Shown here: in pieces, positions 26,391 through 35,338 of the stretch | How positions within the stretch are numbered: the stretch's first letter is position 1 | Layout: each line of letters starts with the position of its first letter | Source of the DNA: Putridiphycobacter sp965230485 | GTDB lineage: Bacteria > Bacteroidota > Bacteroidia > Flavobacteriales_D > Crocinitomicaceae | Reading direction: 5' to 3' | NCBI GenBank assembly: GCA_965230485.1 | Contig: CBDDLA010000001.1 | Location: 1,488,001-1,552,000 of the forward strand | DNA length: 64,000 bases | Program-made: the position numbers and the translations under genes | Notes under the pieces: model-generated | What the model was told of the DNA's origin: nothing | Databases searched by the model: none | Seen by the model: the letters and a program-made list of their open reading frames with translations, nothing else

Positions 26391-27941
26391 ATGGAAGCCG
26401 ATAACACCAATACACGTCCAAGACGCTCTCTCAGTACGAACAGAATTGTTCCTGCTGCTAGTGAAATCGGTAAAATTCCACCTAATTCTACTGATGTTGA
26501 AGAGGCTGTATTAGGAGCCATGCTATTAGGGCAGCAAGCTGTTAATGATGCTATTGATATTTTATCCGCTGATAGTTTCTACAAAACAGAGCACCAAAAA
26601 ATTTTCTCCGCCATCTTACATTTGTTTGGTAACTCTGAAACAATTGATATTTTAAGTGTAACAGAACGGCTTCGAAAAAATGGAGATCTAGATTTAATAG
26701 GTGGTCCTGCTGCAGTTGCTAGATTAACGAATCGTGTCGCCTCTACAGCACACGTTGAATATCACGCTAGAATTATTGCTGAAAAGTATATTCTCAGATC
26801 GTTAATTGGCATTTCTTCAGATGTAATCAAAAACTCTTATGACGAAACAAAGGACGTTTTTGAGGTTTTGAATGAAGCCGAAGAAGGGTTATTTAAAATT
26901 ACCGAAGGTAACTTGAAAAAAAGTTATTCAGGTGTAAAAGAATTGGTGTCAGAAGCTATTGAAGAGATTGAAAAAGCAAGTAAAAATAAAGATGGCGTTA
27001 GTGGCGTTCCATCTGGTTTTACAGATTTAGATAGACTAACTTCGGGATGGCAAAAATCTGATATGATTGTATTGGCTGCAAGGCCTGGTATGGGTAAAAC
27101 AGCTTTTGTACTATCTCTTGCTAGAAATACTGCAGTTCAATTTAATCAAGGGGTAGCCATATTTTCCCTTGAAATGTCAAGTGTACAACTTACGAAACGG
27201 TTAATGTCAATGGAGACAGGCTTACCATCTCAAAAGTTAAAAAAAGGATTCACAGACGAGAAAGATTGGAAACAACTACATGAAAATATTACCAATTTAG
27301 CAGATGCCCCAATCTTTATTGATGATACTCCAGCGCTTTCAATATTTGAGTTAAGAGCAAAATGTCGTCGATTAAAAATGCAGCATGACATTCAATTAGT
27401 AATTATTGATTATTTACAATTAATGACTGCTGGATTAAAAAGTGGAAATAGAGAACAAGAAATATCAATGATTTCAAGATCCATTAAAGAAATTGCAAAG
27501 GAACTCAATGTACCTATTATTGCGCTATCTCAATTGAGTCGATCGGTTGAGACAAGAGGTGGAGATAAACGCCCAATGTTATCTGATTTGCGTGAATCAG
27601 GAGCAATTGAGCAAGATGCAGATATGGTTTGTTTCATTTATAGACCTGAGTACTATGGACTGCTAGAAGATGAAAATGGTATGCCTACTGAGGGCACTGG
27701 TGAAATTATTATTTCGAAACATAGAAATGGTTCACTAGACAATGTTCGACTCAGATTTATCAAAGAATTAATCAGATTTGATAATTTAGATGCTTTCTCT
27801 GAAATGGATTATGGCAATAATTTTACCCAAAATAACAGCTTTGATCAAGAAGGTGGCAATTCTGGCACGTATACTGTAGGTAGTAAAATGAATGAGGATG
27901 ATTTTCCTGGATCAATTTTAGATGATGATGTACCATTTTAA
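26391..27941 (+). CDS. dnaB: Replicative DNA helicase DnaB
   Basis: This 516-residue hexameric helicase unwinds DNA at the replication fork. The N-terminal domain has the family opening PPNSTDVEEAVLGAMLL. The RecA-like part has the Walker A motif ARPGMGKTAF near residue 230, VIIDYLQLM, ALSQLSRSVE and the arginine-finger region LRESGAIEQDADMV. The ATG at 26391 is chosen over an in-frame TTG at 26373. The chain is the usual length, with no intein. The C-terminal tail is Asn-, Gly- and Asp-rich. The stop overlaps the start of the next gene by 20 bases. Confidence 0.97.
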   Translation: MEADNTNTRPRRSLSTNRIVPAASEIGKIPPNSTDVEEAVLGAMLLGQQAVNDAIDILSADSFYKTEHQKIFSAILHLFGNSETIDILSVTERLRKNGDLDLIGGPAAVARLTNRVASTAHVEYHARIIAEKYILRSLIGISSDVIKNSYDETKDVFEVLNEAEEGLFKITEGNLKKSYSGVKELVSEAIEEIEKASKNKDGVSGVPSGFTDLDRLTSGWQKSDMIVLAARPGMGKTAFVLSLARNTAVQFNQGVAIFSLEMSSVQLTKRLMSMETGLPSQKLKKGFTDEKDWKQLHENITNLADAPIFIDDTPALSIFELRAKCRRLKMQHDIQLVIIDYLQLMTAGLKSGNREQEISMISRSIKEIAKELNVPIIALSQLSRSVETRGGDKRPMLSDLRESGAIEQDADMVCFIYRPEYYGLLEDENGMPTEGTGEIIISKHRNGSLDNVRLRFIKELIRFDNLDAFSEMDYGNNFTQNNSFDQEGGNSGTYTVGSKMNEDDFPGSILDDDVPF

Positions 27942-29190
27942 ACTAATATTAACAATTTTCTTTCTGAGTATCTTGTCTTTGGCAAAGGCCAATGCCATTT
28001 TAATACCAATGGATATCAGTCAAAAAAATCACCTTAAAGCATATGGTGTTTCTTTTTGGGCTCTTGAAAATAAAGTCGTTATTGAATGGCTCCTAAACTA
28101 TCAGGGAGGAAGTTTTCTATTCCCTTATAACAAACTAATTGAAGAACAATTAATTATTAAAGGAGTAACCTATAAAGTTGTTCCCGATATTAAAGTTCAA
28201 CAGATTAAATCGTCAATTGCTGACCCTGAAGTGAATATGGAAGTTGTGCAATTAGAAACGGCTCCAAAAATTGCAGTTTATACTCCAAAAGGTAAACAAC
28301 CTTGGGATGATGCTGTTACATTAGTATTGACTTATGCTGAAATAAATTACACCGAAATTTATGATTCTACTATTGTAAGTGGCGGCCTAGCTGAGTACGA
28401 CTGGCTTCATTTACATCATGAAGATTTTACAGGTCAATATGGCAAGTTTTACCGCTCTTACAGAAGTGCTCCATGGTACCAAAAACAAGTAAAGTCTAAC
28501 GAAAACACAGCAAAAAAGCTAGGTTATGCAAAAGTGTCTGAATTAAAATTGGCAGTTGCCCAAAACATTAAAAATTTTGTGGTTGGCGGAGGATTTCTTT
28601 TCACAATGTGCTCAGGAACAGATAGTTTTGACATTGCTTTGGCTGCTCAAAATACGGATATTTGTGAGCAAATGTATGACCATGATCCATCTGAACCAAA
28701 CTATCAGCAGAAGTTAGATTATAATCAAACATTTGCCTTTAAGGATTTTACAATCGAAAAAGATCCTATGGTTTACGAATACTCTGATATTGATGCAACA
28801 ACTGACCACAGAATCCCAGAACAGCAGGACAAGTTTTTTTTATTTGAATTTTCAGCAAAATGGGATATAGTACCTACAATGTTATGTCAAAACCATACCA
28901 TGGTCATTGATGGATTTATGGGGCAAACTACAGACTTTAGATCAGAATTTATTAAACCAGAAGTGCTAATTATGGGAGAAAATAAAGCACTTAAAACGGC
29001 AAGGTATATTCATGGGGAATTAGGAATGGGGACCTGGACTTTCTATGGTGGTCATGATCCAGAAGATTACAGACATATGGTTGGAGATCCTCCAACAGAT
29101 TTAAATCTACATCCAAATTCTCCTGGATACAGGCTAATCCTTAATAATATTTTATTTCCCGCAGCTAAAAAGAAAAAAAGAAAAACATAA
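27922..29190 (+). CDS. Exported conserved protein (often labelled asparagine synthetase B in this phylum)
   Basis: This 422-residue protein has a signal peptide (cleavage near LAKANA). Similar proteins beside dnaB are often named asparagine synthetase B, but I see neither the N-terminal cysteine nor the PP-loop of that enzyme. The segments VVGGGFLFTMCSGTDSFD and TFYGGHDPEDYRH, with a late LILNNILFPA, recall ThuA or class I glutamine-amidotransferase-like folds that end near an NNI helix. That link is tentative. The start lies within the last codons of dnaB, so the two are probably co-translated. It acts outside the cytoplasm; the function is unknown. Confidence 0.75.
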   Translation: MMMYHFKLILTIFFLSILSLAKANAILIPMDISQKNHLKAYGVSFWALENKVVIEWLLNYQGGSFLFPYNKLIEEQLIIKGVTYKVVPDIKVQQIKSSIADPEVNMEVVQLETAPKIAVYTPKGKQPWDDAVTLVLTYAEINYTEIYDSTIVSGGLAEYDWLHLHHEDFTGQYGKFYRSYRSAPWYQKQVKSNENTAKKLGYAKVSELKLAVAQNIKNFVVGGGFLFTMCSGTDSFDIALAAQNTDICEQMYDHDPSEPNYQQKLDYNQTFAFKDFTIEKDPMVYEYSDIDATTDHRIPEQQDKFFLFEFSAKWDIVPTMLCQNHTMVIDGFMGQTTDFRSEFIKPEVLIMGENKALKTARYIHGELGMGTWTFYGGHDPEDYRHMVGDPPTDLNLHPNSPGYRLILNNILFPAAKKKKRKT

Positions 29191-29198
29191 AATTTGTT

Positions 29199-29206
29199 TA
29201 TCTTTG
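29199..29206 (+). promoter_or_regulatory. Bacteroidota-type -7 element (TATCTTTG)
   Basis: TATCTTTG lies 43 bases before the lipoprotein start at 29250 and just after the upstream stop. It is the same 8-mer as the elements at 633, 30318 and 54091. Confidence 0.55.
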
Positions 29207-29249
29207 GGCAACCTTTTGTATTTTGCATGGGTATTTAGAAAAAAAAGAT

Positions 29250-30236
29250 ATGAAAAAGCAACTTATTATCCTCTCTTTAGCACTTTTAGCTACTTTTGGA
29301 TTTTATTCTTGTAAGAAGAAATATACTACAATTCCAGCACCTACTCCTTTCTCTTCACTTAGAGATTCGTTTGAGTTTATGTCTAATAATAATATTCAAG
29401 ACTTTATAGTTGATGCCTCAGTTGGACGGTCGTTTACAACCAAATCTGGGATTGAGTTCACTGTGCCTGCAGATGCTTTTAGAAATGAAATAGGTGAAGT
29501 TATCTCCGCTGGTCTTATTGAAATTGAAATTGTAGAGATGCTTACTACAAATGATATGATTTTTAACCAAAGGTCAACGACCTCGGATGGTGATGTATTG
29601 GTTACCGGTGGACAATTTAAAATTTCCTACAGCTTAAATGGTAATCCGGTTAATATTGGTTTTGGTGTTGATATTGAAGTAGTAATACCAACTGATATTG
29701 GTGATGACAAAATGCAAGTATTCTATGGTGAGGAAGATCCAAACGGATTTGTTAATTGGTCACAAGCACTTAAGAGAAGTTATGATCCTTTTGATTCGGC
29801 GGTTTTTACTGACAATCCAATTCCAGTTATAGTTACTGATACCGTTACACAGGGTGGAACTTTAAAGTTCTATAACTTTCAAATAGATAATGAAAGTACA
29901 AATTGGATTAATTGTGATTATTTCTATGATGTACCTGGTAATAAAACACCTTTGACATTGACACTTGACGAAGATTACAACAACTTAAATACACTCTTCT
30001 TCGTTCATTTTAAAGAGATACAATCAGTTATGACAGGCTACTTTGATGGAAATAATTTTGTAACTGCTGGCCAAATTCCTACGGGTACAAGTGTTACATT
30101 AATTTTCGCTTCAGAAATAGATGGTGATTATTATTACAAAGCAATCGATATTGTAGTCAGTAATGGTTATTCTGGAACTATTGAAATGGATCCGAGTAGT
30201 TACAATGATATCATCAGCAACATTAACGAATTATAA
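29250..30236 (+). CDS. Lipoprotein of unknown function
   Basis: This protein has 328 residues from the ATG at 29250. The signal ends in FYSCKKK, a lipobox, so the mature protein is lipidated. The body is beta-rich and includes TKSGIEFTVPADAFRNEIGE, a pattern seen in exported Bacteroidota proteins that hold ZU5-like or carboxypeptidase-regulatory-like folds. An Asp- and Asn-rich tail follows. No catalytic motif is visible. An in-frame TTG nine codons upstream would place charged residues before the signal and is rejected. It has its own promoter element and a strong terminator, so it is likely monocistronic. Confidence 0.75.
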   Translation: MKKQLIILSLALLATFGFYSCKKKYTTIPAPTPFSSLRDSFEFMSNNNIQDFIVDASVGRSFTTKSGIEFTVPADAFRNEIGEVISAGLIEIEIVEMLTTNDMIFNQRSTTSDGDVLVTGGQFKISYSLNGNPVNIGFGVDIEVVIPTDIGDDKMQVFYGEEDPNGFVNWSQALKRSYDPFDSAVFTDNPIPVIVTDTVTQGGTLKFYNFQIDNESTNWINCDYFYDVPGNKTPLTLTLDEDYNNLNTLFFVHFKEIQSVMTGYFDGNNFVTAGQIPTGTSVTLIFASEIDGDYYYKAIDIVVSNGYSGTIEMDPSSYNDIISNINEL

Positions 30237-30261
30237 TAAGCTTACTACTTATTGTAAAAAA

Positions 30262-30287
30262 GGAGTTCGAATCGAACTCCTTTTTTT
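30262..30287 (+). terminator. Intrinsic terminator
   Basis: GGAGTTCG and CGAACTCC form an 8-base-pair stem around AAT, followed by seven T residues. It lies 25 bases after the lipoprotein stop and before the helicase promoter. An A run on the upstream side could let it work on the other strand as well. Confidence 0.88.
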
Positions 30288-30317
30288 ATGGCAAAAATTA
30301 ACTCGTTAAAATAGTAG

Positions 30318-30325
30318 TATCTTTG
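30318..30325 (+). promoter_or_regulatory. Bacteroidota-type -7 element (TATCTTTG)
   Basis: TATCTTTG lies 20 bases before the DEAD-box helicase ATG and after the terminator at 30262. It is the only evident promoter for the helicase. Confidence 0.6.
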
Positions 30326-30345
30326 TATCTTAAAACAGATTAACT

Positions 30346-31680
30346 ATGATTTTTAATGACTTAAATTTGAATACACCATTACAAAATGCCCTTGAAGATT
30401 TAGGTTATATATACCCTACTCCAATTCAAGTGAAGTCATTACCAATCGTTCTGTCTGGAAAAGATGTTGTTGGTATTGCACAAACAGGCACAGGGAAAAC
30501 ATTGGCTTACTTACTCCCTATTCTAAAGCAATTAAAATTTTCGAAGCAAAAACATCCCAGAGTACTCATCATTGTGCCAACAAGAGAGCTAGTTATTCAA
30601 GTGGTCAACGAAATTGAAAAATTAACCACTTATATCACTGCTAGGGTTGCTGGTGTTTATGGTGGTACCAACATTAATACTCAAAAACAAACTGTTTATG
30701 ATGGGGTAGACATTTTAGTTGCTACACCAGGAAGATTGCTTGATTTGACTTTAACAGGAAATTTAAGATTAAAGGAAATCAAACAACTTGTTATTGATGA
30801 GGTTGATGAAATGTTAAACCTTGGGTTTAGGGTCCAGCTTACTAACATTTTAGATATTTTACCTCAAAAAAGACAGAACTTAATGTTCTCAGCTACATTG
30901 ACGGAAGATGTAGAGAAATTAATCAATGATTTTTTCGTTCAGCCTGAGAAAATTCAAATGGTTCCAGTTGGAACACCACTTGAACTTATAGAACAATCTG
31001 CGTATTTAGTCCCAAACTTCTATACAAAAATTAACTTGTTGAATCATATTCTTGAAGATGAGTCATTAGTTAAGGTATTGATTTTTGTTGATAGCAAAAA
31101 GCTAGCAGATAGAATGGCAGAGCATATTGACCCAAAATTTAATCAACAAATTGGCGTCATACACTCAAATAAATCGCAAAATTATCGTTTAAATGCCATT
31201 AAAAAGTTCGAAAATGGTGAACATAGAATATTAATAGCAACCGATATTATAGCTCGAGGTCTCGACATTCTTGATGTAAGTCATGTTATTAATTTTGATA
31301 CGCCAACCATTCCTGAAAATTATATTCACCGAATTGGTCGAACTGGAAGAGCTGATAAAAAAGGCATTGCAATTACATTTATTAATGAAGCGGAACTAGT
31401 TTATCTTGAGTCAATAGAAAACTTAATGGGACAAGAAATCTCAAAATTAGAATTACCTGAAAACATTGAAATATCAACTATATTTACAGATGAAGAATTG
31501 CCCAACTTAGCCGATAAGCATTACTTAAAAGAGACAAAAATAACGCATTCCCAAGGTGCTTTTCACAAAAAAAGCGCAAAGAACAGCAAAACTAACCAAG
31601 GCGGTTCCTATAAACGCAAAATTAAAGCAAAATACAGTAAACCGAAGACAAGGAGCAGCAAAACCAAGCGAAAAGGCTAA
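30346..31680 (+). CDS. DEAD-box family ATP-dependent RNA helicase (DEVD variant)
   Basis: This 444-residue protein has the Q motif near YPTPIQ (24-29), Walker A AQTGTGKT at 45-52, PTREL, TPGR, SAT, an ARGLDI segment and HRIGRTGR. Motif II reads DEVD (IDEVDEMLNLGF, near residue 149) instead of DEAD. The first two catalytic acidic residues are kept, so activity is expected. The C-terminal 45 residues are strongly basic (Lys, Ser, Arg), a usual RNA-binding tail. Family members remodel rRNA and mRNA, often in the cold. It is monocistronic between a promoter at 30318 and the convergent gene beyond 31772. Confidence 0.95.
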   Translation: MIFNDLNLNTPLQNALEDLGYIYPTPIQVKSLPIVLSGKDVVGIAQTGTGKTLAYLLPILKQLKFSKQKHPRVLIIVPTRELVIQVVNEIEKLTTYITARVAGVYGGTNINTQKQTVYDGVDILVATPGRLLDLTLTGNLRLKEIKQLVIDEVDEMLNLGFRVQLTNILDILPQKRQNLMFSATLTEDVEKLINDFFVQPEKIQMVPVGTPLELIEQSAYLVPNFYTKINLLNHILEDESLVKVLIFVDSKKLADRMAEHIDPKFNQQIGVIHSNKSQNYRLNAIKKFENGEHRILIATDIIARGLDILDVSHVINFDTPTIPENYIHRIGRTGRADKKGIAITFINEAELVYLESIENLMGQEISKLELPENIEISTIFTDEELPNLADKHYLKETKITHSQGAFHKKSAKNSKTNQGGSYKRKIKAKYSKPKTRSSKTKRKG

Positions 31681-31771
31681 ATCTTATTAGATTATACCAT
31701 GAGGCAGTCAAGTAGCTTTCCTTCTTGAAAAGCAGCTTTAAAAAACTATTCCGCTTCGTGTTCAATAGAAT

Positions 31772-34700
31772 CTAATCTTCCCTAAAGTCCACCCTATTAG
31801 GAGTATACGGAATACCCTCTACATTCAATTTTTCTTCCAGCACCTCAATTCTGGTCTTAACATCCTTAACGCCAGTTTGAATTAATTCAAATTCTTCTTG
31901 AGCAATGGCATACTGTTCTTTTTGTGTAGTTGTAGGATCAGAAGTAGAGTACCACATTTGATATACCATAGTTTCTATTCTCCCACCAGCACCAGGTAAT
32001 GTCTCAACATCTCTTTTAGCTAAGTATGACTTGCCCCACATATCAAATCCAATTTTTTGTAGTTTATCTTCTAGCGACTTGATCTCTTTGAGCCAGTCAA
32101 AATTTGCGCTTGGATATGTTTTAACAGCTGCCTTAATATATTTTAGCCTATTTTTATAATCATTCAGTTTCGAATTAGCACCCATTAATTGACGGCGCAA
32201 TTCTGCTACCTCATTTTTAAATGCAATACTCGAAACAGTTTGTCGGGCTAAAGACGAGTTTTCAAGCGCTTTTACTGTAAACGGTTGTGAACTAGTCAAA
32301 GTCTTAGGAACACCGTTTTCAACCATCACTAAATCAACTTTATAAATCCCAGGCACTACTAAAGGTCCCTCGTCAGGATAACTATAGCGACCAGGTGGTT
32401 TAGTTTTTAGTTTAATGGATTTGGTGCTTGGGTAGCGTAAATTCCAATTGACGACATTTAATCCTTTAGCTGCTGGTTTAGTTATTCTTCTTATCTCATC
32501 ACCATTGGCATTTTTGATAATAAATACAAAATATGGTTTCTCATAGTTATCTTCAATTAATAATTCATCATTTGAGGGATAGTCTATATCTACTTTTTCT
32601 TTTTTTGCCTTCTTTTCTTCCTTTTGTCTTAAAGCCTTTGGACCCTCAGGTATAGATTTAACATAGTATCTAATAGTAGCACCATAAGCAGGGTTTTTTC
32701 CTAAAAACACACCTTCACCGCCATGCCCTTTTCCTCTTCCTCCTTGTGGATTATTTGGAATAAATTGTAGGGCAGTTTTAATAGGAAAAATAGTTGCACC
32801 ATCTTCTTTTAATTTATCTTCAGTTAAAGTTTTGAGAATTGAGTAATCATCTAAAATGTAGAATCCACGACCAAATGTGGCCAATATAAGGTCATTTTCT
32901 CTTCTTTGAATGGCAATGTCTCTTACTGCAATTGTTGGCAAGCCTCCTTTTAATTGTATCCAGTTTTTACCGCCATTAACAGAGACAAATACACCAAATT
33001 CGGTTCCAGCAAATAATAAGTCTGGGCTTTCATGATCTTCTGCAATAGCATATACCGATCCTCTTTCGGGTAGATCCCCTGTAATAGAAGTCCATGCCTC
33101 ACCTTGATTCGTTGTTTTATATATATAAGGTTTAAAATCTCCTTTTTTGTGGTTATTAAAAACGGCATAGGCTACATTTTCACTATGTTGGGATGCGACC
33201 AGCATATTCACATAGGTCATATTAGGAACGCCATCAAATTCTTCCTGCTTTGTCCAGTTTTGTCCGCCATCTTTTGTGATTTGAATTAAGCCATCATCAG
33301 TACCTACGTATAATAAATTTTCGTTTTTTGGAGACTCATCCATGGCTACAATATTTCCAAAAATTGTTGTTGATTTATTTTTCATCACTACTTCTGGTCG
33401 CTGAATCTCACCCATGACTTTCAACTTATTTCGATTTAATTGTCTTGTCAAATCATCAGAAATTGCGTTCCAAGTATTCCCCATATCATCACTTTTAAAT
33501 ACTTTATTTGCTGCAAAATATAATCGTTTATGATTATGATTTGAAATCACTAATGGAGCATCCCAATTCCAACGAAAAGCCGCTTCGCCTTTTTTAGGCT
33601 GCGGTTGAATGCCAATTTTTTCACCAGACTGGCGATCGTAACGAACCAGCCAACCATACTGAGCTTGGGCATAAACTATATTAGGATCTTCTGGATCGAC
33701 CTGAGATTCAAAACCATCACCTCCATTAGTAATGTACCAATCAGAATTTCGAATACCAGCGTTATTGGTAGTAGCAGATGGACCGCCAACTGAATTATTA
33801 TCTTGTGTACCACCATACACGTTATAAAATGGCGTATCATTATCAACAGCAACTTTGTAAAATTGCACTAAGGGCAAATACGAAATCCATGACCAGTTTT
33901 TGGCATGATCCCATGTTTCGTAAATACCTCCATCACAACCTACTCGCCAATGGTTTTTATCAGTTGGATCAATCCAAATACAGTGATTATCAACATGCTT
34001 ACTTTTTTCACCCGTTCTTTTAAAAGTCTTTCCACCATCCTCAGTATGATGTAACCATGTATCCATACTGTATACTTTGTCAACATCAAATGGATCACAT
34101 ATAATCTCCTGATAATAATTACCGCTGGTTACTCTGTTACTTCTTTTTTCCCAGCTGGCACCCTGATTAGTTGACCTAAAGAAACCTCCTTTTTTCTCTT
34201 CTGCCTCAATAATGGCATAAACGTAATTATGATCGACACTTGAAACGGCCAACCCTATCCTTCCCATTTTTTTTACTGGCAATCCAGACTTTAATTCTGT
34301 CCAAGTTTTGCCACCATCAGTTGATTTATGAATTCCTGATTCTTCCCCTCCACCAATATATGTAAATACATGTCTGCGTCTTTGGTGTGCAGCTGCATAT
34401 AAAATATCTGAATTGACTGGATCCATAATTAAATCCGCCATACCCGTATGATCAGAAATATGTAGAATACGCTTCCATTTTTCGCCGCCATCATTACTTT
34501 CATAAATACCGCGGTCACCACCCTCTGACCATAATGGTCCATACGCTGCTACATATATATGATCAGAATCTCTAGGATCTACAATGATTTTTGAAATATG
34601 TTCAGATAATTTTAAGCCTTTATTTTTCCATGATTTCCCTCCGTCTTCTGACTTATAAACGCCATCTCCATATGCTACTGAACGCTGATTATTGTTTTCT

Positions 34701-35053
34701 CCTGTTCCGATCCAAACTACGTTTGTATTATTTGGGTCCATGGTCACACAACCTATAGAATAAGACCCCTGACTATCAAATATTGGTTTAAATGTTGTAC
34801 CACTATTTTCTGTTTTCCAAACACCTCCTGAAGCCGCTGTAAAATAATACTCACTAGGATTATTGGGATTTACAGCCATATCAGATATACGACCTGAAAT
34901 TAATGCAGGGCCTATATTTCTAAACTTTAAGGTGGATAATAACCCACTATTTAATATTGTCTTTTTTTCCGTTTCAGTTTTTGTTCCTTTCTTTTGAGCG
35001 AATGAAACTGATGTAATACATAACAAACCAAATAGTAATATTCTTTTAACCAT
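31772..35053 (-). CDS. Exported BNR/sortilin-like beta-propeller protein
   Basis: This protein has 1093 residues from the ATG at 35053, with a signal peptide ending SVSFAQ. Many repeats follow of the kind GGVWKTENSGTTFKPIF and GIYESNDGGEKWKRIL, each with the Asp-box SxDGGxTW, giving one or two large propellers over residues 40-800. The C-terminal 250 residues include a strand-rich part with PGIYKVDL and a coiled-coil region. Sortilin/VPS10-type proteins in Bacteroidota are often called glycosyl hydrolases without proof. No T9SS sorting domain is visible. The role may be ligand binding or glycan breakdown outside the cell. Confidence 0.85.
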   Translation of the reverse strand: MVKRILLFGLLCITSVSFAQKKGTKTETEKKTILNSGLLSTLKFRNIGPALISGRISDMAVNPNNPSEYYFTAASGGVWKTENSGTTFKPIFDSQGSYSIGCVTMDPNNTNVVWIGTGENNNQRSVAYGDGVYKSEDGGKSWKNKGLKLSEHISKIIVDPRDSDHIYVAAYGPLWSEGGDRGIYESNDGGEKWKRILHISDHTGMADLIMDPVNSDILYAAAHQRRRHVFTYIGGGEESGIHKSTDGGKTWTELKSGLPVKKMGRIGLAVSSVDHNYVYAIIEAEEKKGGFFRSTNQGASWEKRSNRVTSGNYYQEIICDPFDVDKVYSMDTWLHHTEDGGKTFKRTGEKSKHVDNHCIWIDPTDKNHWRVGCDGGIYETWDHAKNWSWISYLPLVQFYKVAVDNDTPFYNVYGGTQDNNSVGGPSATTNNAGIRNSDWYITNGGDGFESQVDPEDPNIVYAQAQYGWLVRYDRQSGEKIGIQPQPKKGEAAFRWNWDAPLVISNHNHKRLYFAANKVFKSDDMGNTWNAISDDLTRQLNRNKLKVMGEIQRPEVVMKNKSTTIFGNIVAMDESPKNENLLYVGTDDGLIQITKDGGQNWTKQEEFDGVPNMTYVNMLVASQHSENVAYAVFNNHKKGDFKPYIYKTTNQGEAWTSITGDLPERGSVYAIAEDHESPDLLFAGTEFGVFVSVNGGKNWIQLKGGLPTIAVRDIAIQRRENDLILATFGRGFYILDDYSILKTLTEDKLKEDGATIFPIKTALQFIPNNPQGGRGKGHGGEGVFLGKNPAYGATIRYYVKSIPEGPKALRQKEEKKAKKEKVDIDYPSNDELLIEDNYEKPYFVFIIKNANGDEIRRITKPAAKGLNVVNWNLRYPSTKSIKLKTKPPGRYSYPDEGPLVVPGIYKVDLVMVENGVPKTLTSSQPFTVKALENSSLARQTVSSIAFKNEVAELRRQLMGANSKLNDYKNRLKYIKAAVKTYPSANFDWLKEIKSLEDKLQKIGFDMWGKSYLAKRDVETLPGAGGRIETMVYQMWYSTSDPTTTQKEQYAIAQEEFELIQTGVKDVKTRIEVLEEKLNVEGIPYTPNRVDFRED

Positions 35054-35338
35054 GTTTAATAATATTGATATAAATAATGACGATTGCCTAAAGTACAAAA
35101 GATTTAAAATTTGGCTTAGTTCAATTTGAAGAAATATTCATAATTCGATTTAAACGGATACTTGTGCATTATAAATGGGGGAACGTTTTTTTCATGGCAT
35201 TTATGTCATTCATTGATTAAAAATTCAATACAAAATAACACTAATAATTAAGAATTTGATTACAAAATATTTATCCGTGTTATTGGCATTTTTACGTAAA
35301 ATATGTACCTTTAACTTAGTATTTTGTAATCCCCGTTC

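Noticed and set aside
31686..31776. ATTAGATT and AATCTAAT as a terminator between the helicase and BNR genes
   Set aside because: The arms are about 75 bases apart, AT-only in most positions and not followed by a T run, so a terminator is not supported.
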